A stretch of 64,000 bases of DNA from Blastobasis lacticolella (lineage: Eukaryota; Arthropoda; Insecta; Lepidoptera; Blastobasidae), in NCBI GenBank assembly GCA_905147135.1, contig LR990050.1:10910001-10974000 (forward strand), read 5' to 3'. Position numbers and translations under genes: made by a program. This document shows, piece by piece, positions 37,481 to 49,539 of the stretch. The notes under the pieces were generated by a model. The model was not told where the DNA came from. It saw only the letters and a program-made list of their open reading frames with translations, and searched no databases. Position 1 is the stretch's first letter, and the number at the start of each line of letters is the position of its first letter.

Positions 37481-37522
37481 ATACCACTAAGGTGGCAACA
37501 AGCTTACGCCCTGCCTGATGCC
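37481..37522 (+). repeat. Dispersed repeat family E, truncated copy
   Basis: It starts with the same ATACCACT and GGTGGCAA blocks as 36931 and diverges after CTGCCTGATG. The two copies lie 550 bp apart in direct orientation. Confidence 0.5.
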
Positions 37523-38339
37523 TGTCTGCCTAACATGTTGGAACTTACGATTCATTTTCCAATTTCGCCTAAAACGAAAAAAACGGCAGAATTTACTTTC
37601 GAGTTTCGAGAGGTACTACTTGCTATAAAATAGTGCACCTAAAACGTAAATTCTCCGCGTTCCGTTTCTCCGACCGCACGTGTGCGAGCCACGTATTACG
37701 GTGGAGCACATCATCGGAGCTGTTCATCCGTTTCCCATCAGTCCGTCACTTAGCGGGAGGTAGGGTAGGCGCAAAAAGCGCGGCGTGTCTGGGCGGCCAC
37801 ACGCCCCGGACGGCCGGCTCATCCGGCGGCTAGTGAGGCGGCGTCGCAGTGAAACCGGACCGGAAAATATGAGGATACCTTACCGTCCGGTGTCTGATGT
37901 CCGGCAGAGTAGTGGACTATCGATAACACCGTTCTAAGAGAAGATACCGTTTCAGAAGACATTACTGTAGGACAGAACGTATAGACGTAGTATAGACGTC
38001 CGGGTAATGCGCGAGTCATCATCATCAGCATCCATCATCATCTATTGTACTATTTTCATAAAATTATACTCCTAACATAATTAAGACTTTTTACAAAAAT
38101 ATTGACAGTCAGTACATGTGATGTTGTTTAATAGAAGAGGAGAGGTACAGCCTTAGAAACTCACCAATACCATGTATCACCAAATATCACGTAGAGAGAG
38201 ATGGGAGAGACCTAAAAATTTACCAAAAACTATCATCGGCGTCTAATAGATTATGACCAAGCCCTAGGTATCGTCCCGCTGCCACTTGGTGCTTTGTTTT
38301 GTGTCTATTTCAATGAATCTTCACTCCATGTACCGTCTT
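37523..38339. other. No supported gene
   Basis: Contains a GC-rich patch at 37680-37860. Opposite-strand frames there show no domains. Confidence 0.4.
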
Positions 38340-38565
38340 CATGTAATGCCTTTGTATAGTTATGTACATTAGTTAAATACTAACCGATACTCTTACGGTG
38401 CACCTGCACATTCAGGCGACTGAATGTGTAACCATGATCCAATCTGGTCTGGTTTTCCTGTTATCACGTAGATCAGATGGCAATCGCTTCACAGTAAATA
38501 CCCCATCTGCCAAATCCTGGATCATGATCAAGGCGGACCTCAGCCCTCACGCGCGACAGTATATA
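38340..38565 (+). mobile_element. SINE with GAT-type tail, copy 3, 5'-truncated
   Basis: From about 38366 it aligns with the body of the 48377 copy: AATACTAACCGATACTCTTA, GCACATTCAGGCGACTGAAT and CCAAATCCTGGATCATG. The tRNA-like head is absent or unrecognisable. Relative to the full copy, a short deletion removes the block between ACGGTG and CACCTGCACA. Confidence 0.75.
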
Positions 38566-40223
38566 CTGATTTTATTATTATAAACATTAAACCGCACGCG
38601 CCTACTGCGGCGATTTTTTGTCACGTCTAATTCAAAAAACCACTCCCGAAACTGTTCAATCGCTTTTTTGACACGCACAAAACAGATTATACCTACTTGA
38701 CGTGCTGTATTGTATTTTTCGACAAAGCATTAACAATAACTAAATTGTATTATTTTAAAACTATAAAAACACAAAAACACGCAATAAATAGCCTTTTACC
38801 ACCACGTTGCATGAATTTGAAATCATTTATGAAATCGAAATTACTTTTTGTTCCTGAAATCAAAACAAGGCCTTCGTGTTAATATTATGATAAAATTTAA
38901 ATTTTGGACATATGTATACGAGTAATAAAACATGTTATATTCAATTAAAATTTTCAACATGACTCGTAATTACGTAAATAAATTACTTACATCTCAATAA
39001 ATTTATTATTTTCACTGGCTTATGCTGTGGTAATTTTGATTTATGAAATAAATTTCATTTGATTTTCAAAGCTTCTACTACGTTACGTTTGTAATAAGAA
39101 TATGTTTATGTTTGTTACTCGAATCCTTCACGCCAAAACCAATGAACGATTTTTTATGAAAGAATACATAACATAGAGATAGAGTCTATACCGAAATTTA
39201 TTGTTGTTCCCACAAGAACGTGAGAACGGGCCCGAAACTTAACTTTTATGCAGACGAAGTCACGGGCAAAAGCTAGTAAGAAAAAAAAACTTACGCTACT
39301 TTCGATAGCTACATAAGTAGCCGAACAATATTGATTAAGAAGTTAAAAGTATAGGAAAAGTTTAACCAAGTAACTCTGTGCCCGAAACATCCCATCACTG
39401 GCCGAGAGGCTCAACTCAAAGAAGCTCCATTAACCACCAACTTTAAGGGCTCAGCGGAGATGCGAACGCGTTGTAATAAATAAAGCAGTTGAGACAGATA
39501 AATTATCTTTGACTTTCGCACAGCCACCCTGACAAATTATCTGTCATAAAAGCTAAAAACAAATTTGTTCCCGAACAGGAAACTTGGTAAATACAAATTC
39601 AAATTGTTTCGTAAATATGATTCGTCGGTTTGCGGCGAAAAAACGGTCAGGCGCACGTAGCGAGTTATTCGGTTTTTTCGCTCGAGATGCTTTGAATCAT
39701 GCTTCGAACCGTCCATAGGCCTTTGAGCTAGAATATCTTTATTAAATCCTCTCCCAGTAAGTATATAAAACAAAACGAAACCCATAAAACTTATATCTTA
39801 ACCCTTTCAAACAATCAAACAATCCCCAAAGTGGGATTTAGTCGGGTTAGTGGGCTTCCTCGATTGCTGAACAACGAAATAATTAATTTATAAAATTCGG
39901 ATGTACAAAGCCAGTGAAATGGAACGCAAAAGTGAACTCTCTACGTAACCGAATCGGAAAGAGCGGGTAGTTGATGTTGTTAAAGTTTTAATTGCTTTTA
40001 TCACGGGCTTTTGCTTTTAGAGCGCGGAAATGCGTGTGACTATGTAAAGTTATCAAATTGAATCTTTTAACGGCCAATGAATTTATGATGGTGCCGCGCC
40101 ATCCGGAATTACATTTTATACGCCGTTTACGTTATTATCCTTTCGTTCATATGAATCTCAATAATTATTGCAATCGATGTCTATATGCAATGTTTGCTCG
40201 TGTATTAGGCAAAATGTTTGTAC
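38566..40223. other. No supported gene
   Basis: A family-C fragment lies at 39236-39276 (inverted CTAGCTTTTGCCCGTGACTT). Otherwise AT-rich without exons. Confidence 0.4.
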
Positions 40224-40231
40224 ATTTTAAC

Positions 40232-41307
40232 TAGAGATGCCACGAAGATTCGGCCATTAATCGGTATTCGGCCTATTCGGCCACTTTTTCTAATATTCGG
40301 TATTCGACCGAATAGTCCGCAATATTCGGCCGAATACCAAATACCAAATCATGAGAAAAAAAGGACATATAATATTCAAAGTTGTACTTATTTTAACCAT
40401 CAATCAAACTATCAGTTTGCCCATTATAGTAGATATATAATAGCACCTATTTCTTTGATTAACGGGTGTTATGCAAGGTGACTAATATATCCATAGAATG
40501 GAGATATTTGCTGGTTAGCCTCACAAGTTGCTATGGAGTATTTTAAATACAGCGATCTACAATCCACCTATCAGGCGTGAAGGTTGTTGCAAAACCCTCT
40601 ACAAATATGGAGCAGGCTCAGTTCCAGCAGTAAGCTGTTAATTATGGGCTATCTACGTAGCAGCGTTGTTTAGATGTGTGGAGTACATCATTTTCAATAC
40701 TGCAATCAAGCGTGATGACTGGAGACTGTGGCAAAGCCCTCTACTAATTTGGAGCAAACTCTAGTCCAGCGGTGGACTGTTATGAGCTGGACTGATCAGT
40801 AGTAAAAATCAATAAAAGTGTGTATATGCCAATAGTCTGGGGATAATCTATCCTTGTCAGTCCTTAATAGTCCTTCTTCTAAACATTCTTGTACTTTTAG
40901 TTTCTCTAAATTATTAATCATGCTGAAAATTATCTCCCGCACTTCCTTTTTAATTGGTTTGTCCATTATTTAATAATATTTTTCATAACTCACGAAAATA
41001 AACAATCCTACAGAAATCAATTGGTTGTTATGCCTTTTATGAATAACGTTCTATGATGGATAAAAAGCTTGGCATAAGTTACCATACAGAGATTTTTATT
41101 TTATTTTTTTAATAAGCGATTCGACTTTTTTTTAACGTTGTCTTATTATATATTAGATGATAGATGTTCGGTATTTTATTCAATTCGATTTGTAAATCGT
41201 TCAGCGAAATGTATTTCGTTAATCCGAATATTCAGCGTTTCGGCCGAGAGCCTGGCCGAATATTCGGTATTCAGTATTCGGCCAAATCACTATTCGTGGC
41301 ATCTCTA
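40232..41307. mobile_element. hAT-like non-autonomous DNA transposon 1 (1,076 bp)
   Basis: Perfect 15-bp terminal inverted repeats, TAGAGATGCCACGAA at 40232-40246 and its reverse complement at 41293-41307, are flanked by ATTTTAAC (40224-40231) and ATTTTGAC (41308-41315), an 8-bp duplication with one change. Ends of the TAGNGNTGCC type and 8-bp duplications are characteristic of the hAT superfamily. Both terminal regions are rich in ATTCGG/CCGAAT words, including the perfect palindrome ATTCGGCCGAAT at 40324-40335. No transposase frame is present. The interior contains two diverged direct copies of another repeat at about 40572-40640 and 40704-40782. Confidence 0.83.
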
Positions 41308-41308
41308 A

Positions 41309-41390
41309 TTTTGACCCCCGACGCAAAGACACGAGTGTTATAAAGTTTGATATACCGATTTCAATGCAGTTCACTTTACTTGAAAAAATT
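41309..41390 (+). repeat. Dispersed repeat family D, partial
   Basis: TTTTGACCCCCGACGCAAAG followed by AGTGTTATAAAGTTTGA matches the start of 27895-28085. The hAT-like element's right duplication overlaps its first bases, so the transposon may have inserted into this repeat's edge. Confidence 0.5.
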
Positions 41391-41958
41391 TTTGCGCTTT
41401 TTCAGAAGTTTTCCTATTTCTGTCGGATGTAAAGTATTATTTGGTAGTTAATAAGTTTCACCAAATATTATGTACCAGAATTCCAATTTACTAATCAAAG
41501 TACTTGTATTACTCGTTATTGTTGTTTCAAAACGACCGCTACAATTGTGATAATTCTGTTCCGACACAAAATATTTTTCGCGTCCGACACTAGTCCCATA
41601 TAAGCGTGGACACACAGTGTAGTTAGTTATGGAGGCGTGCGTCCGCATGGTAGCGCAACAATACTCCATAATGGCAGCCGGACAGTCCGTCGGCTGGCAT
41701 CAGTTATCCTGCCATTGTCCAGTTCTATCCAATTAATATGAAACATGTCAAGCACGTTGCTGCAACCGTGTTGCGCACTGTCGGTAATTATCTACCTTTT
41801 GTTTGGACATCGGCCCGGTCAGCCGGAGATGGAATTGTAATTTTGGCTCGAATGCTGAAGCGTCGAATCGAATATTGAAATATTGCATTACCGAGACGCT
41901 AAAGATTATAAAATAAATATGGAGATTGCAGTGTGTGCCTATAGTACCATTATACTAT
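41391..41958. other. No supported gene
   Basis: No exon, RNA gene or repeat structure was resolved. Confidence 0.4.
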
Positions 41959-41961
41959 CCA

Positions 41962-42099
41962 TATTTTCGAAACCGCTCGCATCCACGCGAGCGCTCGAGT
42001 AAGCTACCTATCTCTTTCTCACTCGGTAAGTTGCTAGTGATAGAAAAGACAAGCATTAGAAGGCGAGCGCTCGCGTGGATGCAAGCGGTTTCAAAAATA
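41962..42099. mobile_element. Inverted-repeat element with 36-bp arms (MITE-like)
   Basis: 41962-41997 (TATTTTCGAAACCGCTCGCA onward) is repeated in inverted orientation at 42064-42099 with two mismatches. The loop is 66 bp. The arms are unusually GC-rich for the region and carry a GCGAGCGCTCG core. Similarity may continue a few bases outward (CC-TATTTT). No target duplication was established. Confidence 0.72.
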
Positions 42100-42101
42100 G
42101 G

Positions 42102-44059
42102 GCTCCAGAACTGTGCAGTCCTTGGGATCATAATTCATAAAAGTACTAGTAAGAAAAAACCCAATAACTGCAAGTTACTATTTCGATCAATACCCAATTT
42201 TGACGCCGAATTAGGCATGCACACTAATTAATTAACCCTCGAAACGCATCATATTACGCAGCTCACTAGCGACATTCAATAGCAAAAACTCCACTAACGA
42301 TCCACGGGGCAAATCATGCGGTAATAACCAATCCTCTTAACTTAAGCCGGGGCAACGCGGCGCATTGGGTGCATTCTCGTTGGCACCATTTGGGGACAAC
42401 GGGCCGTCAAAAATAAATAAACAAATCAGTTAATTCCAGATTAAACTATTATACCCAAAACTGTTTGTACAAATCCTTAAAGTAGGATACTTACCATTGT
42501 ACCCATGGGCGGTCTGTTCTGCCCAGGCCATGATGACTCTACGGACAAGGGGACAACTCATTATCGTTGTCCCCGTCACGAAGTAAAATTGTAAATAAAT
42601 ATGTTTTTAATTTTTATTATATAGATACTAGTAAACCAATAAACATATATACCTACAGCAACAAAATAGTAATTTATTGTGAACATTGTAAATAAATTAT
42701 AGCACTCTAAAAGCAACGGGGGCAACGGTAAAATTTTAAATAATATTAGTAAGTTTAAAATTGTATTAAAACGATGTAAATCAATTTCCGATGTCCCCAC
42801 GAACGGGGACAGGACCAAAGAGGAATACACTGGCGCATGGCTGTCTCTATGCATCTCTACATAGAGCCGAACTCGCATCGCCGCAACTGCCGGCAATAGA
42901 GATATGATAGACGTTATTAATTAGAGACCGTTACGACTTATGCCATTTCATTGTGAGGAGGGAATGCGCAAAGAGCACTCGACACAGACGGGGCACCGCC
43001 TTAGTAGTTATTACCTAACAAATAATAACAGTATAGTGTTGTAGGTGGAGCCAATTAGTTGGAGAAGCGGCCAGTAAATAAAATGTCGCAATCGCAGAAT
43101 ATTTGTTAATAATAATGTTATAAATTGATGCAATAAATACATACATACGTTGTTGTATGGATACGCTCTACCGAAATCGCGAGTTTTTAAATTGAGCAAA
43201 AACTGAAAATTAATAGTTTATCTAAATTTCGGCTCTAAAATTAATAGATGGTATTAATATGATGTTGATGCATTTTATAGTCTTATTCTTCTGGTATTTA
43301 AAAATCATAAATAAAGTGTTATTTAATATTTTAAATAAATAACACATCACGTTGCTATACTGTGGTATAGCAACGTAGATAGGCATTAGGCACTTTAGTT
43401 GCCTCATACTTATTTGTTCATTTGTTGATCTGTGGAAAAGTTCGCGACCCTAAGAATTTCCCCCAGCGTCTTGAACGCCCCTCCGCAGTAAAGAATCACA
43501 CTAGCTAGTATTTAGGGGTTGCAGCTCTCATCAATATCTTTATTTCGCAATTTTCTTCACTTTATGTACCAAGATTCAGATAGGGATGTGTCGGTACGAA
43601 CTGAAATAAGTACCTAAATAAATTGCCTCACTGTGTAGGTATTTATATGAACATATATGAGTGAAAAGTCACTGAATAATGAACCTAATTATAATTTATC
43701 ATGCACGAGTAACACAGTAATAAAGTAGGCACGCAGTAATATTTGCGACGAGTTTGAATACTAAATGAGATGGATATTCATGTCAAAGCCAATCATGAAA
43801 TTCAAATAAAGGCGCAACTAAATTTCGCGTAATAATCACAGGAATATTACGGTATGTAGGAACAATTTTGGTTTAATAATGCTTCAATTATGTTGAGTAG
43901 ATGGTTACAAATACCAGCACGCTCAATTGTTATGGTTACTGGGATACCTACTTGCCGAACAAACTTTAAAATTTAATTAATATAACGACTAACATAAAAC
44001 CTGAATATGTACAATAAAAAGAAAAAAGAAATTAACTAAATTACAAAAATGAAAAAAAT
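42102..44059. other. No supported gene
   Basis: A short perfect hairpin with 12-bp arms lies at 43349-43376 (loop TGTG). A minus-strand frame of 106 residues at 42576-42896 has no recognisable domain. Confidence 0.42.
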
Positions 44060-44125
44060 TTGGACCGTTGGGAAGCGTACCCAAGATGCTGGCAGTATAA
44101 ATCTTTGAATAGCAATGCTTATTCT
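44060..44125 (+). repeat. Dispersed repeat, partner of 10335-10385
   Basis: It shares the ACCCAAGATGCTGGCAG and TTGAATAGCAATGCT blocks and an upstream A-rich tract with the 10335 copy. Confidence 0.48.
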
Positions 44126-46984
44126 TTCTATCTTTACTTAGAAATTAGATCATCAAATCTGTTCCGTACAAAAATCAATCACTTATCCATGGTAGTTCTC
44201 ACATCGCCACCGTCCGCTATTCATTCTCCCGTGGTCACCATAGATACCTCCTCGCCCCATGGCAACGCTCTCCGCTCACTTAGCGTGCCGTAAAATCTGT
44301 ACCTTCGCTTCGCCACCCCTGCACGTTCTGTAATGGATCCTCGCAGTTGTCAAAATACCAGTACTATAATAGGAGGGTACCGGAAAATTATGAGACATGT
44401 ACTTGATTATCATTTCCCCCGGTGGAGTTATGGACGCGTCGGGTGAAGCGTGTGAGGACTGTGCGGTAATTACGACGGGAATAGGTACGAGGTGGTTTTA
44501 AGGCGCATGTTTGGGGTGGAAATTGTACGGGTGATTTGAGATATTTATATAGCGCATAGATGTGTTTTTTGTGATCAAGTTCAGTAACCGATTACGATAC
44601 TTTTAATTGGCCTTTTCCTATGATTTTGTTTGTGTGTAGCAGTCCATCTCTTTCATTTTTCGCGCGATTTAGGATTTCATTGGTTTCTATTTGTCTAGCA
44701 CTCTAGCTAATTTAGCTAGGTTTATGCTATGCGTTAACACATTAGTCAATAGTAATTTAAGTAAGTAAATTTTTATTTAATACTATTTATTAGTATATTT
44801 AAAACTTACATAATATTATGAAATCTGAATGCCTCTGCATCAATTTTAAAATTTCTGGAACGCTATATACCTATCTGGATGTTTTATAAGTTTTGTCGAC
44901 GACGCTACCAAAACGTTATCACTGAATTTAGGAAGGTGTCGTTTTAATTAAATTGAAAAATCTTTTACAATGTAAATTATCTTTCTTATTTTAGTTCCAC
45001 ATTACATAAGCCGCTTTCGGAATTTATTCAACTTTGAAATATGAGTAACTCCATAAAATCCTTTTAGAGGTTAAGGAGTATTTAACGCTCAGCCATACAA
45101 AGAAAAAACAAAATGATTGAGAATATATAGGTAGAGAAAACCCCGCCAAAAACAAACGACCCACAAAAACGGACGAATTTATTGCGCGGACGCACTATTG
45201 TAATTGCATCCAAAACTAATTATGCGCTTCCGCTAAATTTGGCAATTTGTCGCCGGTCGAGGGCTGCAATCATTACGGTGAGCAGACGGTGAATTAAATT
45301 TTGTTTTAAAACTTCCGTATCGGCGCACGAGTCTACTGTTACGGGCCATTTGGTGCGTAATTTGATATTCGGGTGACAAATTAGTTGGCTCGCAGCGGCC
45401 GCGCTTGGTGCACGCAAATTACAGGGCGTCGCGCGTCGGACACCCGACGCGGGCACAGCGTCGGAGCCTCGTGCGGAGTGCGCCGGCTCTAACGAGGGAA
45501 CTTTGGAAATCCAAACCAGTTTTTCAGGGAAACAAAAGCACGAGCCAGGACGGCGTGCCACCTCGCCCACTAAGCGGCTTAAAATTAGAATGCTTCATCC
45601 TCGTAGCGAAGTAAAGAGGCAGTGGCGAAAGTTGTGGTAAAAGCGGTCAATGTTTAATCTCATCGAGCGACTATAAATACGAACGTAATAACATACTTAC
45701 AAAATATGATATTTAGTATTTCAAGTGCAGTGAAATATCGCTTGCGTGTTATTGTAAACAATGTTGGTTTTCGTTTAAAATGCATTAAAATAATTGCTCA
45801 ATATTAGGTATGCTATAAAATAATATGTTGGTAATTAGGTATTTAAAACGGAAAATATGAGCTACATTATGATATTCATACTATCACATTTTCCGCTTTC
45901 GCTTACTACTTGTACGTGTCGGGCGGCACCGACAAGTTGTCGACTCTAATTATGGTTTCCTTTTAACACACCCCGCTTTGATTGTAGAGCTCTAAAGATT
46001 AGAGAAACATTGCTAATTTCCTGCTTTATAATGTTCTATAACGCAGTTATCTATACAAGTAAACATCAGAGGGCTTTACTCAGGAATTAGTGTCGCAGCA
46101 CTGCCTGTCGCAAATCAGCAATTTAAATGCTTTTCACGACTGAAGTAACCAGTAATAGAGTCTGATCTTTCTGGCAGGAAGTCTATTAGACTAATCCGAT
46201 ACTATATTTGAAATCCATTGCTGACTTTATATACCTACATCGCACAATCTTGTTTATCTGCCTCCTCTTGTTCATTAATTTATTGTAAGCTGGTCGAATA
46301 GACGTAAATATTTTGTAGTTTATAAATCACATTGAATCAAATCGATTCCTGTATGCGGCTACGATTGCAAATCGTGCTAATAGCCAAATACTATAACACT
46401 TCCAATCAGCAGAATTAATTCACGACAAATTTGCCAAATCCTCTGGAGCAGCATCAAGGGGATAAAACGTTAAAATTGAAAACAAAAGCTTTCCACGGTG
46501 ACTCGGCGTCTCGCGCGCCGGCGGGCAGTAATTGGACGGGCGTAATTACTGCTTGCTTGTAAAGCCATCATCTTATCATCTCCGAAAGGGTATTAGCGAA
46601 AAACACGAGGTGCGGGTGGCGAGGCGGGGGGAGCTGCGCACCGCAGCCACGCAACCGATACCGAGATACAAGACACCCGGCGACTTGGATGGTTATTAAT
46701 ATCCTTGGACGACTCGGAAAATAAGCGAAGCCCTCAAAGGGTAGACGTCAAAACAAGGCAATCATGAGACTGGGTAATTAGGTTTATAATCTTTATGTTT
46801 TCCGAATTTTACTTTCGCGGGAAATTGCCTGTGGGCGGCCCGCCGACAGCTTATCTCGTGAAGGCCCGTTCAGGACGCTGTGCTTTTATATTTTTATCAT
46901 GGTAGTGACTGTGTTAATAAGAAGTAGGCTTCCATAATCCGCCTCTACTCATGTAAATGGGTTCTTTGAGAATTTTTATGCGAG
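44126..46984. other. No supported gene
   Basis: A GC-rich interval at 45380-45560 yields long frames on both strands (45220-45570 minus, 45405-45614 plus), explained by composition. Another GC-rich patch lies at 46500-46680. These could be conserved non-coding elements, but that cannot be judged from one sequence. Confidence 0.4.
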
Positions 46985-47135
46985 TAACTAACAAATCAGC
47001 ACAGCCTGTCTCCCGTCATCGTACCCGTATCTCCGGAGCAGATAGACAGATTTTGATGCTGTTTCCTTCATTTAAAAACCAGTTTAATTGACATGAATCT
47101 TAGGATTGTTCCATTAAAATCGTTCAGTATTTTGG
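46985..47135 (+). repeat. Dispersed repeat family D, partial
   Basis: CCGTATCTCCGGAGCAGATA, AAACCAGTTTAATTGACATG and GTTCCATTAAAATCG parallel the 3' half of 27895-28085. Confidence 0.5.
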
Positions 47136-47325
47136 GAAATATTTGATTATGTAGACTTTGTCGGAGGTTTACCGACACCGTACCGTAGACTAAAGAGGAG
47201 CTGTTGAATATTTTCAAACACTGCAACCTTTAACCCGCCTGCCAAGCAATACTATGGCTGAATTTCAGTAGTGGGCCATTTTGCATAGCTGATGAAGATG
47301 AATCCAATACCTAATAACTACATTC

Positions 47326-47562
47326 GTAGCAGCCCCTATTGCGGAAACGATTGAAGAACCTCGCCTGCGCTTTTTTGGTCACCAGTTGCGTAAGCCTCAG
47401 AGGTACCTGAGAAATAGGTGCCTGTATCAGGAAGGGTCCCGCGGAAGGTCGTAGTTGGATTGACATCAACGAGTTGGATGCAAGAGCCAATAGCTTACGA
47501 CGCAAGGATGCCCAGGACCAGAAGTGGAGAAGAAAGAATCGGAAGATGATGATGATTCCAAA
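47326..47562 (+). pseudogene. 3' fragment of the RTE-like retrotransposon, copy B
   Basis: Translation in the + direction gives GHQLRKPQRYLRNRCL and, after a break, LDARANSLRRKDAQDQKWRR. These parallel GHVLLKPQGYVGNRCL and VNARANCLRREDAED in the 51113 copy. It ends in GATGATGATGATT, a short tandem tail typical of RTE-like 3' ends. Only the C-terminal tail of the polyprotein remains, and it is interrupted. Confidence 0.78.
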
Positions 47563-48048
47563 ATACGTATTTTACTCACTATCTACGCATATGGCATCCC
47601 ACAGTAGTCATACCATTGAGCTTGTTGCCATCATTTTGCACCAAGCCCGAAGGCTCTAATGCGGAGGACACATTGAAACTAGCAAGAGCCCGGCGTGTGA
47701 CGTCATTGAGGTGGGCATGGCGCGATAAATGGCCGGCACTTTTGGCTTTTTAGAGCAATTCTGCCGTCAAAATTAAAATACAGTGAGTGCATTTATCTAG
47801 TTTTGAGAAAAACGTGTTTCCTGTACAGGTTTTTATATTTTTGTAACAAATTTTGTTTTGACAAAAAGAACAGAGTAGATCTCAAAAAACGGTACTCTGA
47901 TTCGAGTAGATTTCGTTTCCTGGATTCCGAAAATAGAATAAACCCAAAAGTGAAAAAATGCGCTCCCTGCATTTTAAATTTGTACGGCAGAATAGAGGCC
48001 GTGGTGTTTTAAGAGACTGTGAAGGCGCTGTAGATTATCATACGGCTT
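47563..48048. other. No supported gene
   Basis: Part of this may belong to the inverted-repeat element at 48049, whose outer limit is not fixed. Confidence 0.35.
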
Positions 48049-48362
48049 CGAGTACAAGAAAAATTCCACTTTGTAGTGATAGTAGACGTTTAGGAGACGC
48101 ACAAAACTATTTTCAGCCACATTAAAGTCTCTTTTATAACTATAATGTGGCTGAAAAGCGAAACTTCCAAGGGGGTGTGTGGCACGCTGGCTTTTTTTTT
48201 TACTTGTCGAACCTACACAAGAGGATATGTAAGTGTTATCGCTGTGAAAAGAAGAAGTTTGGGTCACAAAAAGAAGTGCCAGGTTGTGCAAGGGCAGACC
48301 AACGTTTTGTGAATCTCCTAAACGTCTACTATCACTACAGAGTGGAAAATTTCTTGTACTCG
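48049..48362. mobile_element. Inverted-repeat DNA element with 59-bp arms (314 bp)
   Basis: 48049-48107 (CGAGTACAAGAAAAATTCCA onward) is repeated inverted at 48304-48362 with five mismatches. Inside lies a second perfect hairpin, TTTTCAGCCACATTA at 48110-48124 against 48143-48157, loop 18 nt. The arms may extend outward with weaker identity (TACG). The interior reads as a short open frame without recognised domain. No target duplication was found, so it may be a MITE of unknown superfamily. The SINE at 48377 inserted directly beside it. Confidence 0.75.
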
Positions 48363-48376
48363 ATGACGTAAAATAA

Positions 48377-48742
48377 GAGCGTCGGTGGCCAAGCGGCTAG
48401 AGTATGCAACTCGTAAGCCAGAGGTCCCGGGTTCGAATCCCGCTCCGGCCATGTACCAATGACTGTTTTCTGAGTTGTGTACATGAGTTGAATACTAACC
48501 GATGCTCTTACGGTGAGGGAAAACATCGTGATGAAACCTGCACATTCAGGCGACTGGATGTGTAACCATGATCCAATCTGGTCAGGTTCCAATGGTAGCA
48601 AGGTCATGGAGGTCAGATGGCAGTCGCTCCACTGTAATTACCTGACCTGCCAAATCCTGGATCATGGTCAAGGCGAACCCCAGGCTCCCGTGCACGAGAG
48701 CACAACCGGGACATTAACGCCAAGATGATGATGATGATGATT
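48377..48742 (+). mobile_element. SINE with GAT-type tail, copy 4, complete
   Basis: The copy is bounded by ATGACGTAAAATAA (48363-48376) and ATGACGTAAGATAA (48743-48756), a 14-bp target duplication with one mismatch. The head has box A TGGCCAAGCGG and box B GGTTCGAATCC, the two parts of an RNA polymerase III promoter. The body contains CGATGCTCTTACGGTGAGGG and CACATTCAGGCGACTGGATG, and the 3' end is GATGATGATGATGATGAT. The head is fused to a body of about 290 bp with no acceptor-stem closure, so it is not a functional tRNA gene. This is the reference copy for the family in the window. Confidence 0.93.
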
Positions 48743-48756
48743 ATGACGTAAGATAA

Positions 48757-49203
48757 CCAACGGCGCCCTCACAGTCTATAAGCAATACACTGCAGCGCTG
48801 CAGTGGCTGCGGTGAGTTGATTGTTTTGGCCAGTCAAATACATACCAGGAATGGTATAAATATTCCTATTTCAGATATGTGTACATGTAGTTTTACAACG
48901 CGTTATATTTTTCTGTAGTTTTTGGGAAGCTTTCAGAGCCTGTGTATGCCGTCCAGGTGAATATTTTACTCCCGAATAGATTACTCGTGTAGGTCGTTTG
49001 GCTGAAATATTTTACTATTTGCTTTGCTTGCGTGAAAGCACAAGTAAAAATTGTGATAGCTATTTTTAAATATGGATTTTTATAAACTGAGTAATATAGC
49101 GCGGTGGGTTCTGTTAATAGATAGTTCAATAATTTTGTACCTTTATAATCGCCTCTCTTACAGCACATACAACAACAACACAACATAACATTATTAATTA
49201 ATG
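48757..49203. other. No supported gene
   Basis: AT-rich. A minus-strand frame of 97 residues at 48893-49186 has no domain or splice support. Confidence 0.42.
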
Positions 49204-49493
49204 ACCATCTTGGCGTGTTCCGGTTGGCTCTCGCACGCGAGGGTCCAGGGTCCGCTTTAACTATGATCCAGAATTTGGCAGATCAGGTAATTGAGATAAT
49301 TAACTCTATAACCTGAACAGACTGGATCATGAATACACATTCAGTCGCCTAAATGTGAAGGTTTCATCGCGATGTTTTACCTTACCGTAAGAGCATCGGT
49401 TATTGTTCAACAAATAACTCAGAAAATTTGTCAGTCATTGGCGGCACTAGGGTTCGAATCCGGTACCACGGGGTACGAATCCACCGACGCTCC
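49204..49493 (-). mobile_element. SINE with GAT-type tail, copy 5 (minus strand)
   Basis: On the minus strand it runs from the head (box-B region GGATTCGAACCC) through the ATGCTCTTACGGTAAGG block to the GCGTTAATG-like 3' region near 49204. AACATTATTAATTAA before and AACATTGTTTAATAA after may be an eroded target duplication. Confidence 0.8.
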
Positions 49494-49539
49494 AACATTG
49501 TTTAATAAAACTTTGTATAAACTCTAGATAGTAATTAAT

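Noticed and set aside
42576..42896. 106-residue minus-strand frame
   Set aside because: No recognisable domain, and Ile/Leu/Tyr-rich composition fits AT-rich chance sequence.
45220..45570. 116-residue minus-strand frame
   Set aside because: It lies in a GC-rich patch that is open on both strands; no motif or splice support.
48377..48452. tRNA gene (Ser/Leu-like head)
   Set aside because: It is the head of a complete SINE bounded by a 14-bp target duplication; no closed acceptor stem.
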